Shown here piece after piece: positions 26,942 through 38,522 of a stretch of 64,000 nt of DNA (positions are counted from its first letter, which is position 1; each line of letters opens with the position of its first letter). The stretch comes from Polyangiaceae bacterium (GTDB lineage: Bacteria > Myxococcota_A > Polyangia > Polyangiales > Polyangiaceae). The translations under genes were made by a program, and so were the position numbers. The notes beneath the pieces are model-generated. The model was not told the DNA's origin and made no database searches. It saw only the letters and a program-made list of their open reading frames with translations. The stretch lies in the NCBI GenBank assembly GCA_023150915.1, contig JAKLKA010000007.1, forward strand, positions 48,591 to 112,590, read 5' to 3'.

Positions 26942-27754
26942 TCAGAAGCGCCAGCGCGCCGATGCGGCGGCGCCGCCCGGGGCGACGCCCAGACCCAGGT
27001 CGAAGCGTCGGGGCCGCTTCGCCTTCTCTTGCGTCGCCGGCTTGCCGGTGAAGTAGAGCACCGCGCCCACGCTGGCGCTGACCACCGCGACCCCGGTCAA
27101 GATCGTGCTGGTGAGGGCCAGGGTCTTGCCCGCCGACACGTCGTCGTCGGTGCAGCTCGGCGAGCAGGTGTCCTTGGCGTCGCTGTACTCTCCGTTGGCG
27201 AGCACGCCGGTGATCACCGCGCCCGCAGCGGTGATGCCGCCGATGCCGAGCAGCACGAACGCCGGCACGTTGCTCTGGGCTTGCACGGGTGCTGGCCGAT
27301 CGGGGGGCAGCGGCGCCGTGCCCGGGCCGCCGGGCGGCGGCGGCTTGTCCGGACCCTCGCCCGGACCGGTGGGCGTGCCCTTGGGCTGTTCGGTCATGCG
27401 CTTCTCGAGGTTCGCGATCCGCGACTCGACGGTGGCGCGCTGCTCGCCGTCGGGAGCAACCTCCAGGTACTTCTTCAGCGAGGCGACGGCGGAGGCGAGC
27501 TCGCCTTTGCGCTCGTGGACCGTGGCCACGTTGAGCAAGAGATCGGGGCGCTTGCTCAGCTCGTATGCCTTCTCGAATGCCTTGAGCGCGCTCTCGTAGT
27601 CGGCTTCTTGCAGATACGCGACGCCGGACTCGAAGTGGCGCCGGGCCAGCTCGTCGGGGCTGTCTTGCGCGAGCGCCGGAAGGCTCTGACTGGCCAGTGC
27701 GAGCGCGACGAAGGTCGAAAACAGCCGCGAGCGGGGGCGCGTCCCTCCTAGCAT
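26942..27754 (-). CDS. Exported TPR protein with C-terminal two-helix module (type 1 of 3)
   Basis: 270 residues from ATG 27,754 (GTG 27,778 also possible). Signal peptide ending ASQSLPALAQ, then about two TPR units (RRHFESGVAYLQEADYESAL, AYELSKRPDLLLNVATV), a Pro/Gly-rich linker, and two hydrophobic helices (PAFVLLGIGGITAAGAVI; STILTGVAVVSASVGAVLYF) flanking a Cys-containing loop CSPSC. It ends in ...SARWRF. The same layout occurs in the proteins at 38,519 and 46,704. It is divergent from carB with about 110 nt between starts. Probably an envelope scaffold; function unknown. Confidence 0.7.
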   Translation of the reverse strand: MLGGTRPRSRLFSTFVALALASQSLPALAQDSPDELARRHFESGVAYLQEADYESALKAFEKAYELSKRPDLLLNVATVHERKGELASAVASLKKYLEVAPDGEQRATVESRIANLEKRMTEQPKGTPTGPGEGPDKPPPPGGPGTAPLPPDRPAPVQAQSNVPAFVLLGIGGITAAGAVITGVLANGEYSDAKDTCSPSCTDDDVSAGKTLALTSTILTGVAVVSASVGAVLYFTGKPATQEKAKRPRRFDLGLGVAPGGAAASARWRF

Positions 27755-27861
27755 GCCGGCGAGCTTAGCGCGGCTCACGGCGCCGACAAACTCCCGCGAT
27801 CTGGCGCCATGGGAAAGGCGGCTTCTCCCCGGACCGGGGCTGGGATAGACGCCCAGCCTCG

Positions 27862-30800
27862 ATGCCCAGACGAGACGACATCGAGAAGATCCTGCTCATC
27901 GGCTCGGGCCCCATCGTCATCGGGCAAGCGTGTGAGTTCGACTACTCGGGCACGCAGGGGGCCAAGGCCCTGACGGGCCTCGGCTACGACGTGGTGCTGG
28001 TCAACTCCAACCCGGCCACCATCATGACCGACCCCGAGCTGGTGCGGCGGACCTACGTCGAGCCGATCGAGGTCGCCACGCTGACGGCGATCATAGAGCG
28101 CGAGCGCCCCGACGCGCTCTTGCCCACGCTGGGCGGTCAGACGGCGCTGAACGCCGCCATCGCGCTGCACGAGAGCGGTGTCTTGTCGAAGCACGGCGTG
28201 CGCCTGATCGGCGCGCAGATCGACGCGATTCGCAAGGCAGAGGACCGCCAGCTGTTCAAGGAAGCGATGGACCGCGCCGGCCTCGAGTGCCCGCGCTCTC
28301 GGCACGCGGGCAGCGTGGCCGAGGCGCGAGACTTCGCAGAGCTCACCGGGTACCCGGTGATCCTTCGCCCCAGCTTCACCATGGGCGGGTCGGGCGGCGG
28401 CATCGTGCGCGACGCCGCCGAGCTCGAGGCGAAGGTGGCGTGGGCCATCGCGCAATCGCCCACCCGTCAGGTCCTGGTCGAAGAGAGCGTGGTGGGGTGG
28501 AAAGAGTACGAGCTCGAGGTCATCCGCGACAAGAACGACAACTTCATCGTGGTGTGCACCATCGAGAACATCGACCCGATGGGCGTGCACACCGGGGATT
28601 CGATCACGGTGGCCCCGGCGATGACCCTCACCGATCGCGAATACCAGCGGTTGCGCGACGCGGCCCGGGCCGTGATGCACGAGATTGGCGTGGAAACCGG
28701 CGGTTCCAACGTGCAGTTCGCGGTGGACCCGAAGACCGGCCGCATGCTGGTCATCGAGATGAACCCCCGGGTGTCGCGCTCCAGCGCGCTGGCCTCGAAG
28801 GCCACGGGCTACCCCATCGCGAAGATCGCCGCCAAGCTGGCGGTCGGGCTCACGCTCGACGAGCTCGAGAACGACATCACCGGCACCAGCGCGGCGTTCG
28901 AGCCGACCATCGACTACGTGGTGGTCAAGTGGCCGCGCTTCGCCTTCGAAAAGTTCCCCGGGTCCGACGGGCGCCTGGGCACCCAGATGAAGAGCGTGGG
29001 CGAGGCGATGAGCATCGGCCGGACCTTTTGCGAGGCGCTGCAGAAGGCGGCCCGCTCGCTGGAGACGGGCAAAGCCGGGCTCACCAGTCTGGTCGGCATC
29101 GTGGACTATCGCGCGCTGTTGGAGGATCCGACTGCGGCACGCGACCTGGTGCACGACGCGCCCCCCATGGCCCGGCCCCGCGCCAGCGCGCCGCCGCCCG
29201 CGGACGAGCTTTCGGCCTTCCTCGAGCGGGTGGTGACCCAGCCCACCGCCGACCGCCTGTTCCACGTTGCCGACGCCATTCGCCAGGGCATCTCCCTCGA
29301 ACGCCTGCACGCGCTGACCGCCATCGACCCTTGGTTCTTGGAACAGCTCGGGCGCATCGTGGCCCACGAGCGGGCGATCCACCAAGCCCCCGAGCTCGAC
29401 GCGCGGCTCTTGCTCGAGAGCAAGCGTCTCGGGTTCTCGGACGTGCAGATCGCGCGCCTCCGCGGGCTCACCGAGGGCGACGTTCGCGAGGCACGCAGCG
29501 CTCGTGGCGTGCATGCCGTCTACGGCCGCGTGGACACCTGCGCGGCAGAGTTCGTGGCGCGCACGCCCTACCTCTATTCGACGTGGGAGACCGAGAGCGA
29601 GGCAGAGGTCAGCGATCGCAAGAAGGTGGTGATCCTGGGCGGCGGGCCCAACCGCATCGGGCAGGGCATCGAGTTCGACTATTGCTGCTGCCACGCCGTC
29701 TTCGCCCTGCGCGAGCTGGGTCTCGAGACGGTGATGGTCAACTGCAATCCCGAGACGGTCTCGACCGATTACGACACCAGCGACCGGCTCTACTTCGAGC
29801 CGCTGACCCTGGAAGACGTGCTGGGCATCTGCCGGGAAGAGGCCCAGCGCGGCGAGCTCTTGGGCGTGATCGTCCAGTTCGGCGGGCAGACGCCGCTCAA
29901 GCTGGCGGTGCCCCTCGAGCGGGCCGGCATTCGCCTGCTCGGCACCACCGCCGACGCCATCGATCGCGCGGAAGACCGTGAGCGCTTCGACGCGCTGCTC
30001 TCGAAGCTGAAGCTCGAGCGGCCGCGTGCAGGGATTGCCAAAGGGGCGCCCGAAGCGAAGCGGATTGCCGCCGACATCGGTTACCCGGTGCTGGTGCGGC
30101 CGAGCTACGTGCTGGGTGGGCGCGCCATGATGATCTGCTGGGACGAGGCCGAGCTCGACGCCTACGTCGAGCTGGCGATCGAAGCAGCCCGGGAAGAGGG
30201 CGGGTCCCAGACGCTGCTCATCGATCAGTTCCTGAAGAACGCCATCGAGGTCGACGTGGACTGCGTGGCCGACGGCCGTCGCGCCGTGATCGGCGGCGTG
30301 ATGCAGCACATCGAGGCTGCCGGCATCCACTCGGGCGACTCGACCAGCGTGCTGCCGCCCTTCAGCCTGGCCCCCTCGGTGGTTGCCGAGATCGAGCACA
30401 GCACCCGCGCGTTGGCCCTCGAGCTGGGCGTGGTCGGGCTGATGAACGTGCAGTTCGCGGTGAAAGACGGCAAGGTCTACGTGCTCGAGGTGAACCCGCG
30501 AGCGTCACGCACCGTGCCCTTCGTGTCGAAGTCGACCGGAAGGCCGCTGGCCAAGATCGCCGCCAAGGTCATGGTCGGAGAGACCCTCGACGCGCTGGGC
30601 GTGAAGGACGAACCCGTGCCGACTCACGTGGCGGTCAAAGAGAGCGTCTTCCCCTTCGCGAAGTTCCCCGGGGTCGACACCATCTTGGGCCCCGAGATGC
30701 GCTCGACCGGCGAGGTCATGGGCATCTCGGTGAGCCTGCCTCTGGCGTTCGGCAAGTCGATGGCGGCCAGCGGCTACAGCCTGCCCGACCACGGGCGCGC

Positions 30801-31218
30801 CTTCATCAGCGTGCAAGACGACGACAAGCCGGCGGCGTGCGACGTCGCGCGCCGCCTGCGCAACCTGGGCTTTTCCATCGTCGCCACCGGCGGAACGGCG
30901 CAAGAGCTGGAGAACGCCCGCATCCCCGTCGAGCGCATCAACAAGGTGCTCGATGGCTCGCCGCACGTGGTGGACGCCATCGAGGCCGGGACCATCCAGG
31001 TCGTGGTCAACACCACCCAGGGCGCCAAGGCCATCCGCGACAGCTATTCGATCCGCCGCACCACGCTCTTGGCCAACATCCCCTATTTCACCACGCTCAG
31101 CGCCGCCCGGGCGGCGGTGGACGCGATGGAGGTGCGGTTCGTCGCGGGTCGCAACATCAGCGCCGTCCGCAGCTTGCAAGAGTGGCATCAGCGCTCGCGC
31201 CGGGCCACCTCCGGCTGA
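27862..31218 (+). CDS. carB: Carbamoyl-phosphate synthase large subunit
   Basis: 1118 residues, slightly longer than the common 1070-1080. Two homologous ATP-grasp halves: the first begins [20 protein letters not shown], the second [20 protein letters not shown]. The C-terminal MGS-like allosteric domain (from about [19 protein letters not shown]) is complete. It makes carbamoyl phosphate from glutamine-derived ammonia, bicarbonate and two ATP, for arginine and pyrimidines. The small subunit gene carA, which would supply ammonia, is not in the window. The gene stands alone, 80 nt before the coiled-coil gene. Confidence 0.97.
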   Translation: MPRRDDIEKILLIGSGPIVIGQACEFDYSGTQGAKALTGLGYDVVLVNSNPATIMTDPELVRRTYVEPIEVATLTAIIERERPDALLPTLGGQTALNAAIALHESGVLSKHGVRLIGAQIDAIRKAEDRQLFKEAMDRAGLECPRSRHAGSVAEARDFAELTGYPVILRPSFTMGGSGGGIVRDAAELEAKVAWAIAQSPTRQVLVEESVVGWKEYELEVIRDKNDNFIVVCTIENIDPMGVHTGDSITVAPAMTLTDREYQRLRDAARAVMHEIGVETGGSNVQFAVDPKTGRMLVIEMNPRVSRSSALASKATGYPIAKIAAKLAVGLTLDELENDITGTSAAFEPTIDYVVVKWPRFAFEKFPGSDGRLGTQMKSVGEAMSIGRTFCEALQKAARSLETGKAGLTSLVGIVDYRALLEDPTAARDLVHDAPPMARPRASAPPPADELSAFLERVVTQPTADRLFHVADAIRQGISLERLHALTAIDPWFLEQLGRIVAHERAIHQAPELDARLLLESKRLGFSDVQIARLRGLTEGDVREARSARGVHAVYGRVDTCAAEFVARTPYLYSTWETESEAEVSDRKKVVILGGGPNRIGQGIEFDYCCCHAVFALRELGLETVMVNCNPETVSTDYDTSDRLYFEPLTLEDVLGICREEAQRGELLGVIVQFGGQTPLKLAVPLERAGIRLLGTTADAIDRAEDRERFDALLSKLKLERPRAGIAKGAPEAKRIAADIGYPVLVRPSYVLGGRAMMICWDEAELDAYVELAIEAAREEGGSQTLLIDQFLKNAIEVDVDCVADGRRAVIGGVMQHIEAAGIHSGDSTSVLPPFSLAPSVVAEIEHSTRALALELGVVGLMNVQFAVKDGKVYVLEVNPRASRTVPFVSKSTGRPLAKIAAKVMVGETLDALGVKDEPVPTHVAVKESVFPFAKFPGVDTILGPEMRSTGEVMGISVSLPLAFGKSMAASGYSLPDHGRAFISVQDDDKPAACDVARRLRNLGFSIVATGGTAQELENARIPVERINKVLDGSPHVVDAIEAGTIQVVVNTTQGAKAIRDSYSIRRTTLLANIPYFTTLSAARAAVDAMEVRFVAGRNISAVRSLQEWHQRSRRATSG

Positions 31219-31298
31219 AATCGCGGTATTTCGCCCGGCGCTGAACGCCCGTCCCGGGGAAAGTCGCCCGAACTCGACCGCTTTGCTAGGGTCGATCC

Positions 31299-31793
31299 GT
31301 GAAGCGGCGCTATCCGCTCGAGGCCCTGAAGTCCGTGCGGCGGAGCGCCGTGGACGGGCAGGTGCGCCAGGTGGCCGAGCGGGCTGCGGCCACGGCCGAG
31401 GCCCAGGGTGCGGAGCGGAGCGCCCGGCGCCGGCGCGAGGACGAAGAGGCGGCGGCTCGGGGCCAGCGTCAGGCCGAGCAGGCGCGGGTCGAAGAGGGCG
31501 CGGCGCGCGTCGCCGATCTGCAGGCGCAGGCGGGCTTCGAGCTGGCGGAGCAGCAGCGTCTGGAACGGCTACGCCGGCGCGAGCTCGAGAGCGCCGAGGC
31601 GGCCCGCGCGGCCGCCGCCCAAGAGCGTGCGGCCCGCGACGCGCTGGCCCGCGCCGAGGCCGAGGCCAGGGCGGTGGAGCGGCATCGCGACGCGTGGCGT
31701 GCCGACCGCGAGCGCGAGGCCGAGCTCGAGGTGGAGGACGGCGCCGCCGACGGCTGGGCGGCACGTCACTTCGGGCCGGGGAGGCGAGCGTGA
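31299..31793 (+). CDS. Coiled-coil protein, FliJ/YscO-like in build
   Basis: 164 residues from a GTG with AGGG seven bases upstream. After KRRYPLEALKSVRR the protein is almost entirely charged helix, rich in Ala, Arg and Glu, with no Pro until the GPGRRA end. The length and the basic start followed by a long coiled coil are like FliJ/YscO-type stalk proteins, but there are no flagellar or type III genes nearby and no sequence match is claimed. It overlaps the next gene by 4 nt (GTGA), so it is coupled to the lytic transglycosylase. Confidence 0.55.
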   Translation: MKRRYPLEALKSVRRSAVDGQVRQVAERAAATAEAQGAERSARRRREDEEAAARGQRQAEQARVEEGAARVADLQAQAGFELAEQQRLERLRRRELESAEAARAAAAQERAARDALARAEAEARAVERHRDAWRADREREAELEVEDGAADGWAARHFGPGRRA

Positions 31794-34186
31794 GAGCTGC
31801 CTTCGCCGTGAGTGCCGCCCTGATCGTGGCGTGCTCGGCCCAACAGTCGCCGGTGGGCTCGCACGGCGTGCAGACCCCGATCGGCAGCGACGGGGGCATC
31901 GCGCTGTCGAAGGCGGCACCCGTGGTGATCAAAGACGCGATCTCGATCGCCGAGTTCCAGCCGCTCATGGCCGAGCCGGTGCTGGCCCGCGCCCAGAAGC
32001 ACGTCGAGGCCGGCAACCACGCCGCCGCGGCCCGCGAGGTCGAGGCACAGATGAGCAAGGTCGAAGCCTCGACCAAGAACGTGGCGCGCTTTCAGATGTT
32101 GCTCGGCCGCCTGCGCGAGCTGGCGGGGGATCTGAAGGGCGCGCAGGCGTCGTACGAGCTGGCCGCTCAGGAGCGCTGGGCCCTGAGCGGCTACGCCACG
32201 CTGGCCGCGGGACGGGTGATGCTGCGTGCCGGCAAGACCGAACAGGCCATCGGCCAGCTCGAGCGGGTGCCCAAGGATCAACCCATCGCGCTCGATTCGC
32301 GCCTGCTGCTGGCGGAGGCCGCGCTCAAGGCCGGCAAACCCGACATCGCCATCGACGCCTGGCGCGCGCACCTGGGGACGAAGCCGGCGCACGCCAGCGA
32401 TTTGGCGCTGCGGCTGGCGGCCCTGTTGCTCGACCGCGCCCCGGGCCGACCCGGGGACGGCGCGCTCGCGGATCAGCGCGAGGCCTTGAGCCTGGCACGC
32501 CGCACCGCGGCCGAGAACGCCGCCACCCTGCCGGTCTTGGACCGTGCACGCCGGCTCGAAAAGCGCGCGCTCGACGCCTTGCCCAAAGAAGAGCGCCAGC
32601 GCCTGGCGCGGCCGACCGGCGACGAAGAGCTGCTCCGCGTCAAGGCCCTGGTCGAGGCAAAGCTCGAGGCCGATGCCGAGAAGTCGGCGGATGCGTTGCT
32701 CGCCTCGCTGGGCAAGCCTCAGCGCTGGAGCGCGCTCGGTTGCGAAGCCTCGTTCTGGCGTGCCAAGGCCATCTCGCTCAAGCGCGAGTCGGCACGATCG
32801 GCCGAGGCGTTCGACGAGGTCGTGGCGCACTGCAAGTCCGACGAAGATCTGCTGGCGCGCGCCTTGTTCCTCGCGGGCAAGCAGGCCGCCGCCGACGGCC
32901 GTCCGATGCAGGCCGTGCAGCGCTATTCGGAGCTCGAGAAGCTCTTGCCCAAGCATCGCCTGGCCGACGACGCCCGCATGGGCGCGGCGCTCGCCTACTT
33001 CGAGCTGGGGGTCGAGGCGCGATTCACCGAGCTCTTGTCCACCATCATGGACGACTACCCCGAGGGCGACGTGGTGCTGGACGCCGTGTTTCGGCTGGCG
33101 CTGCGGCGGATCGAGAAGGGCGACTGGCCCGGCGCCGCGAACGTGCTCGACAAGGTGGCGACGACCATCGCCAAGAACGACAGCGCGCGGGGCACCGAGC
33201 ACAGCGGCCGCGAACGGTATTTCTTGGCGCGCGCTTGGATCGAGACCGGCGATGCCGCCCGCGGCTTTGCCGAGCTCGAGGCCATCGTGCGCGAGCTGCC
33301 ACTCTCGTATTACATGCTCCTTTCGTGGTCGCGGCTGGTCGAGCGGGACGCGGCGTCGGCCAAGCGCGTGCTGGGGGAAGCCGAGAAGCGGGCCGAGACC
33401 CAGCCGTTCAGCATCGAGCATCAACCCGAGTTCGACACCCCGGGGTTCTCGCGCGCGATGGAGCTGCTGCGCCAGGGCGAGCTGGACCAAGCGCGGCGCG
33501 AGATCGAGGCTCTGGGCATCGCCAAGCCCGGCGCGACGCCGCGCCTGCTCTGGGCGCTCTCGCTGCTCTATTCGCGGGCTGGCTCGGCGCGCGACGCCCA
33601 CGTGATTGCTCGCGGCATGTTGACGGACTGGCTCGGGCGCTGGCCGGCGGGCGACTGGGCCAAGGCTTGGCAGCTGGCCTACCCGCGGCCCTATCGCGCC
33701 ATCGTGCAGCGCGAGACCAAGAAGAACGACGTGCCCGAGTCGCTGGTCTATGCGGTGATGCGCGAAGAGAGCGGCTTCGATCCGAGCGCGGTCAGCCCGG
33801 CAGACGCGTATGGGCTGATGCAGCTGATCGTGCCGACGGCCAAGCTGATCGCCAAGCCCACCGGGCTGCCCTCGGATCCGGCCAGCTTGAAGCAGCCCAG
33901 CGTGAACATTGCGCTCGGCACCCGCGGCCTGTCGGAGCTCACTCAGAAGACGTTCTCCGAAAACCCCCTGCTCGCCATCCCCGGCTACAACGCCGGCCCG
34001 GGCCGGCCGCGCCGCTGGTTGCGCGAGCGCCCTCGGGCAGAGCTCGACCTGTGGGTCGAGCTGATCCCCATCAGCGAGACGCGCCGCTATACCAAACGGG
34101 TGCTCGCGAGCCGGGCGGCGTACGCTTATTTGTACGAAAAAGAGCGCGCCGCCGACTCCCTGGCGCTGCCCGTACGCCTCGACTGA
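31790..34186 (+). CDS. Lytic murein transglycosylase lipoprotein (Slt-like)
   Basis: 798 residues from GTG 31,790, which has GGAGG upstream; the long open frame before it is antiphase to carB. Lipobox AALIVAC gives Cys 15. A superhelical region of TPR-like repeats (about 60-620) precedes the SLT domain: VMREESGFDPSAVSP with the catalytic Glu, AYGLMQL, and AIPGYNAGPGRPRRW. Such enzymes cut glycan strands of peptidoglycan to anhydromuropeptides. Lipid anchoring would place it at the outer membrane. It is about 150 residues longer than E. coli Slt70. Confidence 0.88.
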   Translation: MRAAFAVSAALIVACSAQQSPVGSHGVQTPIGSDGGIALSKAAPVVIKDAISIAEFQPLMAEPVLARAQKHVEAGNHAAAAREVEAQMSKVEASTKNVARFQMLLGRLRELAGDLKGAQASYELAAQERWALSGYATLAAGRVMLRAGKTEQAIGQLERVPKDQPIALDSRLLLAEAALKAGKPDIAIDAWRAHLGTKPAHASDLALRLAALLLDRAPGRPGDGALADQREALSLARRTAAENAATLPVLDRARRLEKRALDALPKEERQRLARPTGDEELLRVKALVEAKLEADAEKSADALLASLGKPQRWSALGCEASFWRAKAISLKRESARSAEAFDEVVAHCKSDEDLLARALFLAGKQAAADGRPMQAVQRYSELEKLLPKHRLADDARMGAALAYFELGVEARFTELLSTIMDDYPEGDVVLDAVFRLALRRIEKGDWPGAANVLDKVATTIAKNDSARGTEHSGRERYFLARAWIETGDAARGFAELEAIVRELPLSYYMLLSWSRLVERDAASAKRVLGEAEKRAETQPFSIEHQPEFDTPGFSRAMELLRQGELDQARREIEALGIAKPGATPRLLWALSLLYSRAGSARDAHVIARGMLTDWLGRWPAGDWAKAWQLAYPRPYRAIVQRETKKNDVPESLVYAVMREESGFDPSAVSPADAYGLMQLIVPTAKLIAKPTGLPSDPASLKQPSVNIALGTRGLSELTQKTFSENPLLAIPGYNAGPGRPRRWLRERPRAELDLWVELIPISETRRYTKRVLASRAAYAYLYEKERAADSLALPVRLD

Positions 34187-34255
34187 GCCCGCGCCGGGAT
34201 CGTGGCCAGTCGTCGTCGACCGGGGTAGTCTTCGGAGGCTCCCGAGGGCCCGAGG

Positions 34256-35830
<1,575 letters not shown>

Positions 35831-35831
35831 A

Positions 35832-38522
35832 ATGAAAGACGTGACGATGAAGCTGGGCCTCTTGGCCGCAGTTCTGTCTCTGACTGCGTGCACCGAGCTC
35901 GAGGACATCCGCAGCGGGATCTGCGGCAACGGCGTGGTCGAGGCCGGCGAGGACTGCGACGGCGACAAGGGCTGCAACCCCGCCGGCAAGGCCGGGGCGT
36001 GCCGCTTCGGGTGCGAGACCGCCGGGGAGTGCCAGCCCGGGTGGGTGTGCGGCGCCGACGCGATCTGCCGTGAACCCACCGGCGAGTTCGAAGCCGTCAA
36101 GACCGTGATCACCGGCGAGCAGATTGGCGTGACCGTGGGCGAGCTCGACGGTTCGCGCCCCGCAGACATCGCGAGCGTGAGCCCCAGCGGTGAAATCGCC
36201 GTGCGCTATGGCGGTAGCGGGTTCCTCGAGGCAACCACCTTTCGCTCGCGGCCGATCATGCCGGTCGCGGGCAAGCTCAGCCAGGACGGCGTCGACGACC
36301 TGGCCCACGGCACGGCTCGCGCCCTCGCCGTGCTGCTGGGCGCGGGCGACCGTTCGCTGCGCCCCATCGCCTATTCCCCGATCGCCGTGGGTGACGAACA
36401 GGCTCGCTACGCCATCATCGAGGCCAAGCGGCCGAGCAAGGCCGACGACGTCATGTACGCGCTGGACGAGATCCTGGAAATTGCCCGGCCGCGCAATGCG
36501 GCTGGAGAGCCCGTCGACGGGAACGCGGTCATCGTGGATTCGTTCGACCCCAAAGCAGCGCCACTCGTCACGTTGCCGTTTCCGGTGACCGCGCTCCTCC
36601 CCGTCGGCGAGGGCGCTTCAGCGCCGACCGGCAACCTGGATGCTCGGTCCAGCTCGCCCTGTGACGAGCTCGTTCTGACCGCCGCGGGCGCCAAGGACGT
36701 CATCATCTACTCGCCGTGCAAGCTGGACGGATACGCATTCAACACCGACCTGGGGGCGCTGCCGAAGGTGACGCTGCAGGGGGGGGTCGCCGTCTCGCTG
36801 GGAGCCACGCTCGCCGACATCGACGGCGACGGCAAGCTCGACCTTTTCGTGTTGGGCCCAGGGAAGCCTGGCGAGTTCGGCGCGTTCGTGGCCTTCGGCG
36901 CCGGGGATGGCACGTTCAACAGCAGCCTGCCGGCGGTGCCGGGCGCCACGGACAACGTCGCTGGCTTCGCTGGCTTCTCGGTCAAGGCGCTGCCGCTGGC
37001 CGCCGGTGACCTGGACGGCGACGGCCGTGCCGACTTCGTGTTTCCGAACGAGTTGGCCTGGTCTGCGGCGTGCGCCTCGATCGGGCCCAGCTGCTTCGTG
37101 CGCGTCCCGCGCAAGGCGGGTGAGTTGCTCGCGGCTCGAATCGCCGACTTCAACGGCAATGGTCTGAAGGACCTGGTCAGCATCGTTCCTGATTCTCGAA
37201 CCTTGTACTTTGCCGACGGCAACAAGACGCGCCTGCCCACCCAGCACGAGATCCCGACCGAAGGGCAGCCGACCTCTCTTGCTGTGGGCGACTTCGATGG
37301 AGACCTGGTGCTCGACGTGGCGATCGCTCAGGAAAAGCTCGGCGTGATTGGCGCCGACGAAGGCAGCAAGGCCGGCGGCAGCCTGTTCACGGTCGCCTTC
37401 GGCAATGTGCAGGGGCCGCCCGGTGCGCCGCAGCGCATGGGCGAGCTGAAGAGCATCGTGGGCATGGCGGTGGGCAATCTCGCGATGCGGGGCCTGGACT
37501 ACATGGCCGATGTCGGGGTGCTCGGCCTGGACCAATCCGACACGTATTCGGTGGCGATCTTCAATGGCTCGAACAACCGCCAGATGCAGTCCCCGTTCGA
37601 GCTGTCGCTCGGCGCGGAAACGCCCGATTCGCCGGCCACGCTGCAGCTGGGGTGCTTCACTGGCGATGGTGAGCTGGACATCGCCGTGCTGGGGCGGACC
37701 GAGAGTGCCACCCGCTTGTGGATCGCCCCGACGACCGGCGAGGCCGCACTTTCCGTGCAAACCACCCGGGCTGCGGACGTTGCGAGCTTGGGCGAATACG
37801 TCGAGCCCTGCGCCACCCACCTGGCGCCGCTCGACACGGATCAGGACGGCGTGGACGAGCTGTTTCTGGTCTCACCCCAAGAGAAGGCCGCGGGCACGCG
37901 GGTCATCGTCGCCAAGGTGGAGAAGGGCGACTGGAAGGTCTCCAAGTCGTTCACCATCGATGACTTCACGATCGGCATGCACCCTGCCCGAGCGGCCGGC
38001 TGCAAGTTGAATGCGGGCATCGACATCGGATTCGGCAAGAAGGCCAAGCCTGGCGAAGAAGAGCTGGTTCACGGCGAAGTCGCAGTCGCCAAGCTGGACG
38101 GGACGGGGAGTGCGGACTTGGTGCTGCTGGTGCTCACCAGCACCGAGGCCCAGTTCGATTCCCGCATCGCCGTGCTCCGCGGAGGTGACCCCGCCGCCCG
38201 CGTCGACCTGAAATTCCCTGAAGGGGTCTTCCCGTTCTCGGCCACGTTCTTCAACGCGGACACCGACCCCGAGCTCGAGCTCGCGTACTTCGGCATCGTG
38301 GCCGATCTGGCCAACCCCGCCGCAGACGTCGGGCTGACCCTCGAGGTGGCCAACGTGGATTGGGCCACTGGCGACATCACCAGTCGGCTGGCGCTGCCTG
38401 CGAGCTCTGCAGACCCAGCGAACCTGGTGTCTGGCGATTTCGACGGTGACGGGGTGTTCGACCTGGCGATGGCCTATCGGTTCCAGACCGATCTGTACCT
38501 CGGAAAGCCGGTGCTGAAGTGA
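35832..38522 (+). CDS. FG-GAP/VCBS-repeat lipoprotein
   Basis: 896 residues. Signal and lipobox MKDVTMKLGLLAAVLSLTAC (Cys 20); ATG 35,847 is an alternative start. A Cys-rich stretch with CGNGVVEAGEDCDGD is followed by many repeats of the type DIDGDGKLDLFVLG, DLDGDGRADFVFPN and DFDGDGVFDLAMAY. These calcium-binding FG-GAP/VCBS repeats form beta-propellers in secreted adhesins. Its gene starts 1 nt after the kinase stop and overlaps the next gene by 4 nt. Likely surface-exposed; ligand unknown. Confidence 0.8.
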   Translation: MKDVTMKLGLLAAVLSLTACTELEDIRSGICGNGVVEAGEDCDGDKGCNPAGKAGACRFGCETAGECQPGWVCGADAICREPTGEFEAVKTVITGEQIGVTVGELDGSRPADIASVSPSGEIAVRYGGSGFLEATTFRSRPIMPVAGKLSQDGVDDLAHGTARALAVLLGAGDRSLRPIAYSPIAVGDEQARYAIIEAKRPSKADDVMYALDEILEIARPRNAAGEPVDGNAVIVDSFDPKAAPLVTLPFPVTALLPVGEGASAPTGNLDARSSSPCDELVLTAAGAKDVIIYSPCKLDGYAFNTDLGALPKVTLQGGVAVSLGATLADIDGDGKLDLFVLGPGKPGEFGAFVAFGAGDGTFNSSLPAVPGATDNVAGFAGFSVKALPLAAGDLDGDGRADFVFPNELAWSAACASIGPSCFVRVPRKAGELLAARIADFNGNGLKDLVSIVPDSRTLYFADGNKTRLPTQHEIPTEGQPTSLAVGDFDGDLVLDVAIAQEKLGVIGADEGSKAGGSLFTVAFGNVQGPPGAPQRMGELKSIVGMAVGNLAMRGLDYMADVGVLGLDQSDTYSVAIFNGSNNRQMQSPFELSLGAETPDSPATLQLGCFTGDGELDIAVLGRTESATRLWIAPTTGEAALSVQTTRAADVASLGEYVEPCATHLAPLDTDQDGVDELFLVSPQEKAAGTRVIVAKVEKGDWKVSKSFTIDDFTIGMHPARAAGCKLNAGIDIGFGKKAKPGEEELVHGEVAVAKLDGTGSADLVLLVLTSTEAQFDSRIAVLRGGDPAARVDLKFPEGVFPFSATFFNADTDPELELAYFGIVADLANPAADVGLTLEVANVDWATGDITSRLALPASSADPANLVSGDFDGDGVFDLAMAYRFQTDLYLGKPVLK

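Noticed and set aside
27827..27839. CCCCGG-A-CCGGGG inverted repeat before carB as an attenuator
   Set aside because: A one-base loop cannot form in RNA, and such short GC palindromes are expected by chance in this composition.
27775..30399. 874-codon minus-strand frame opposite carB
   Set aside because: carB is full-length and unmistakable; the opposite frame has a composition typical of a mirror of GC-biased codons and no recognisable domain.
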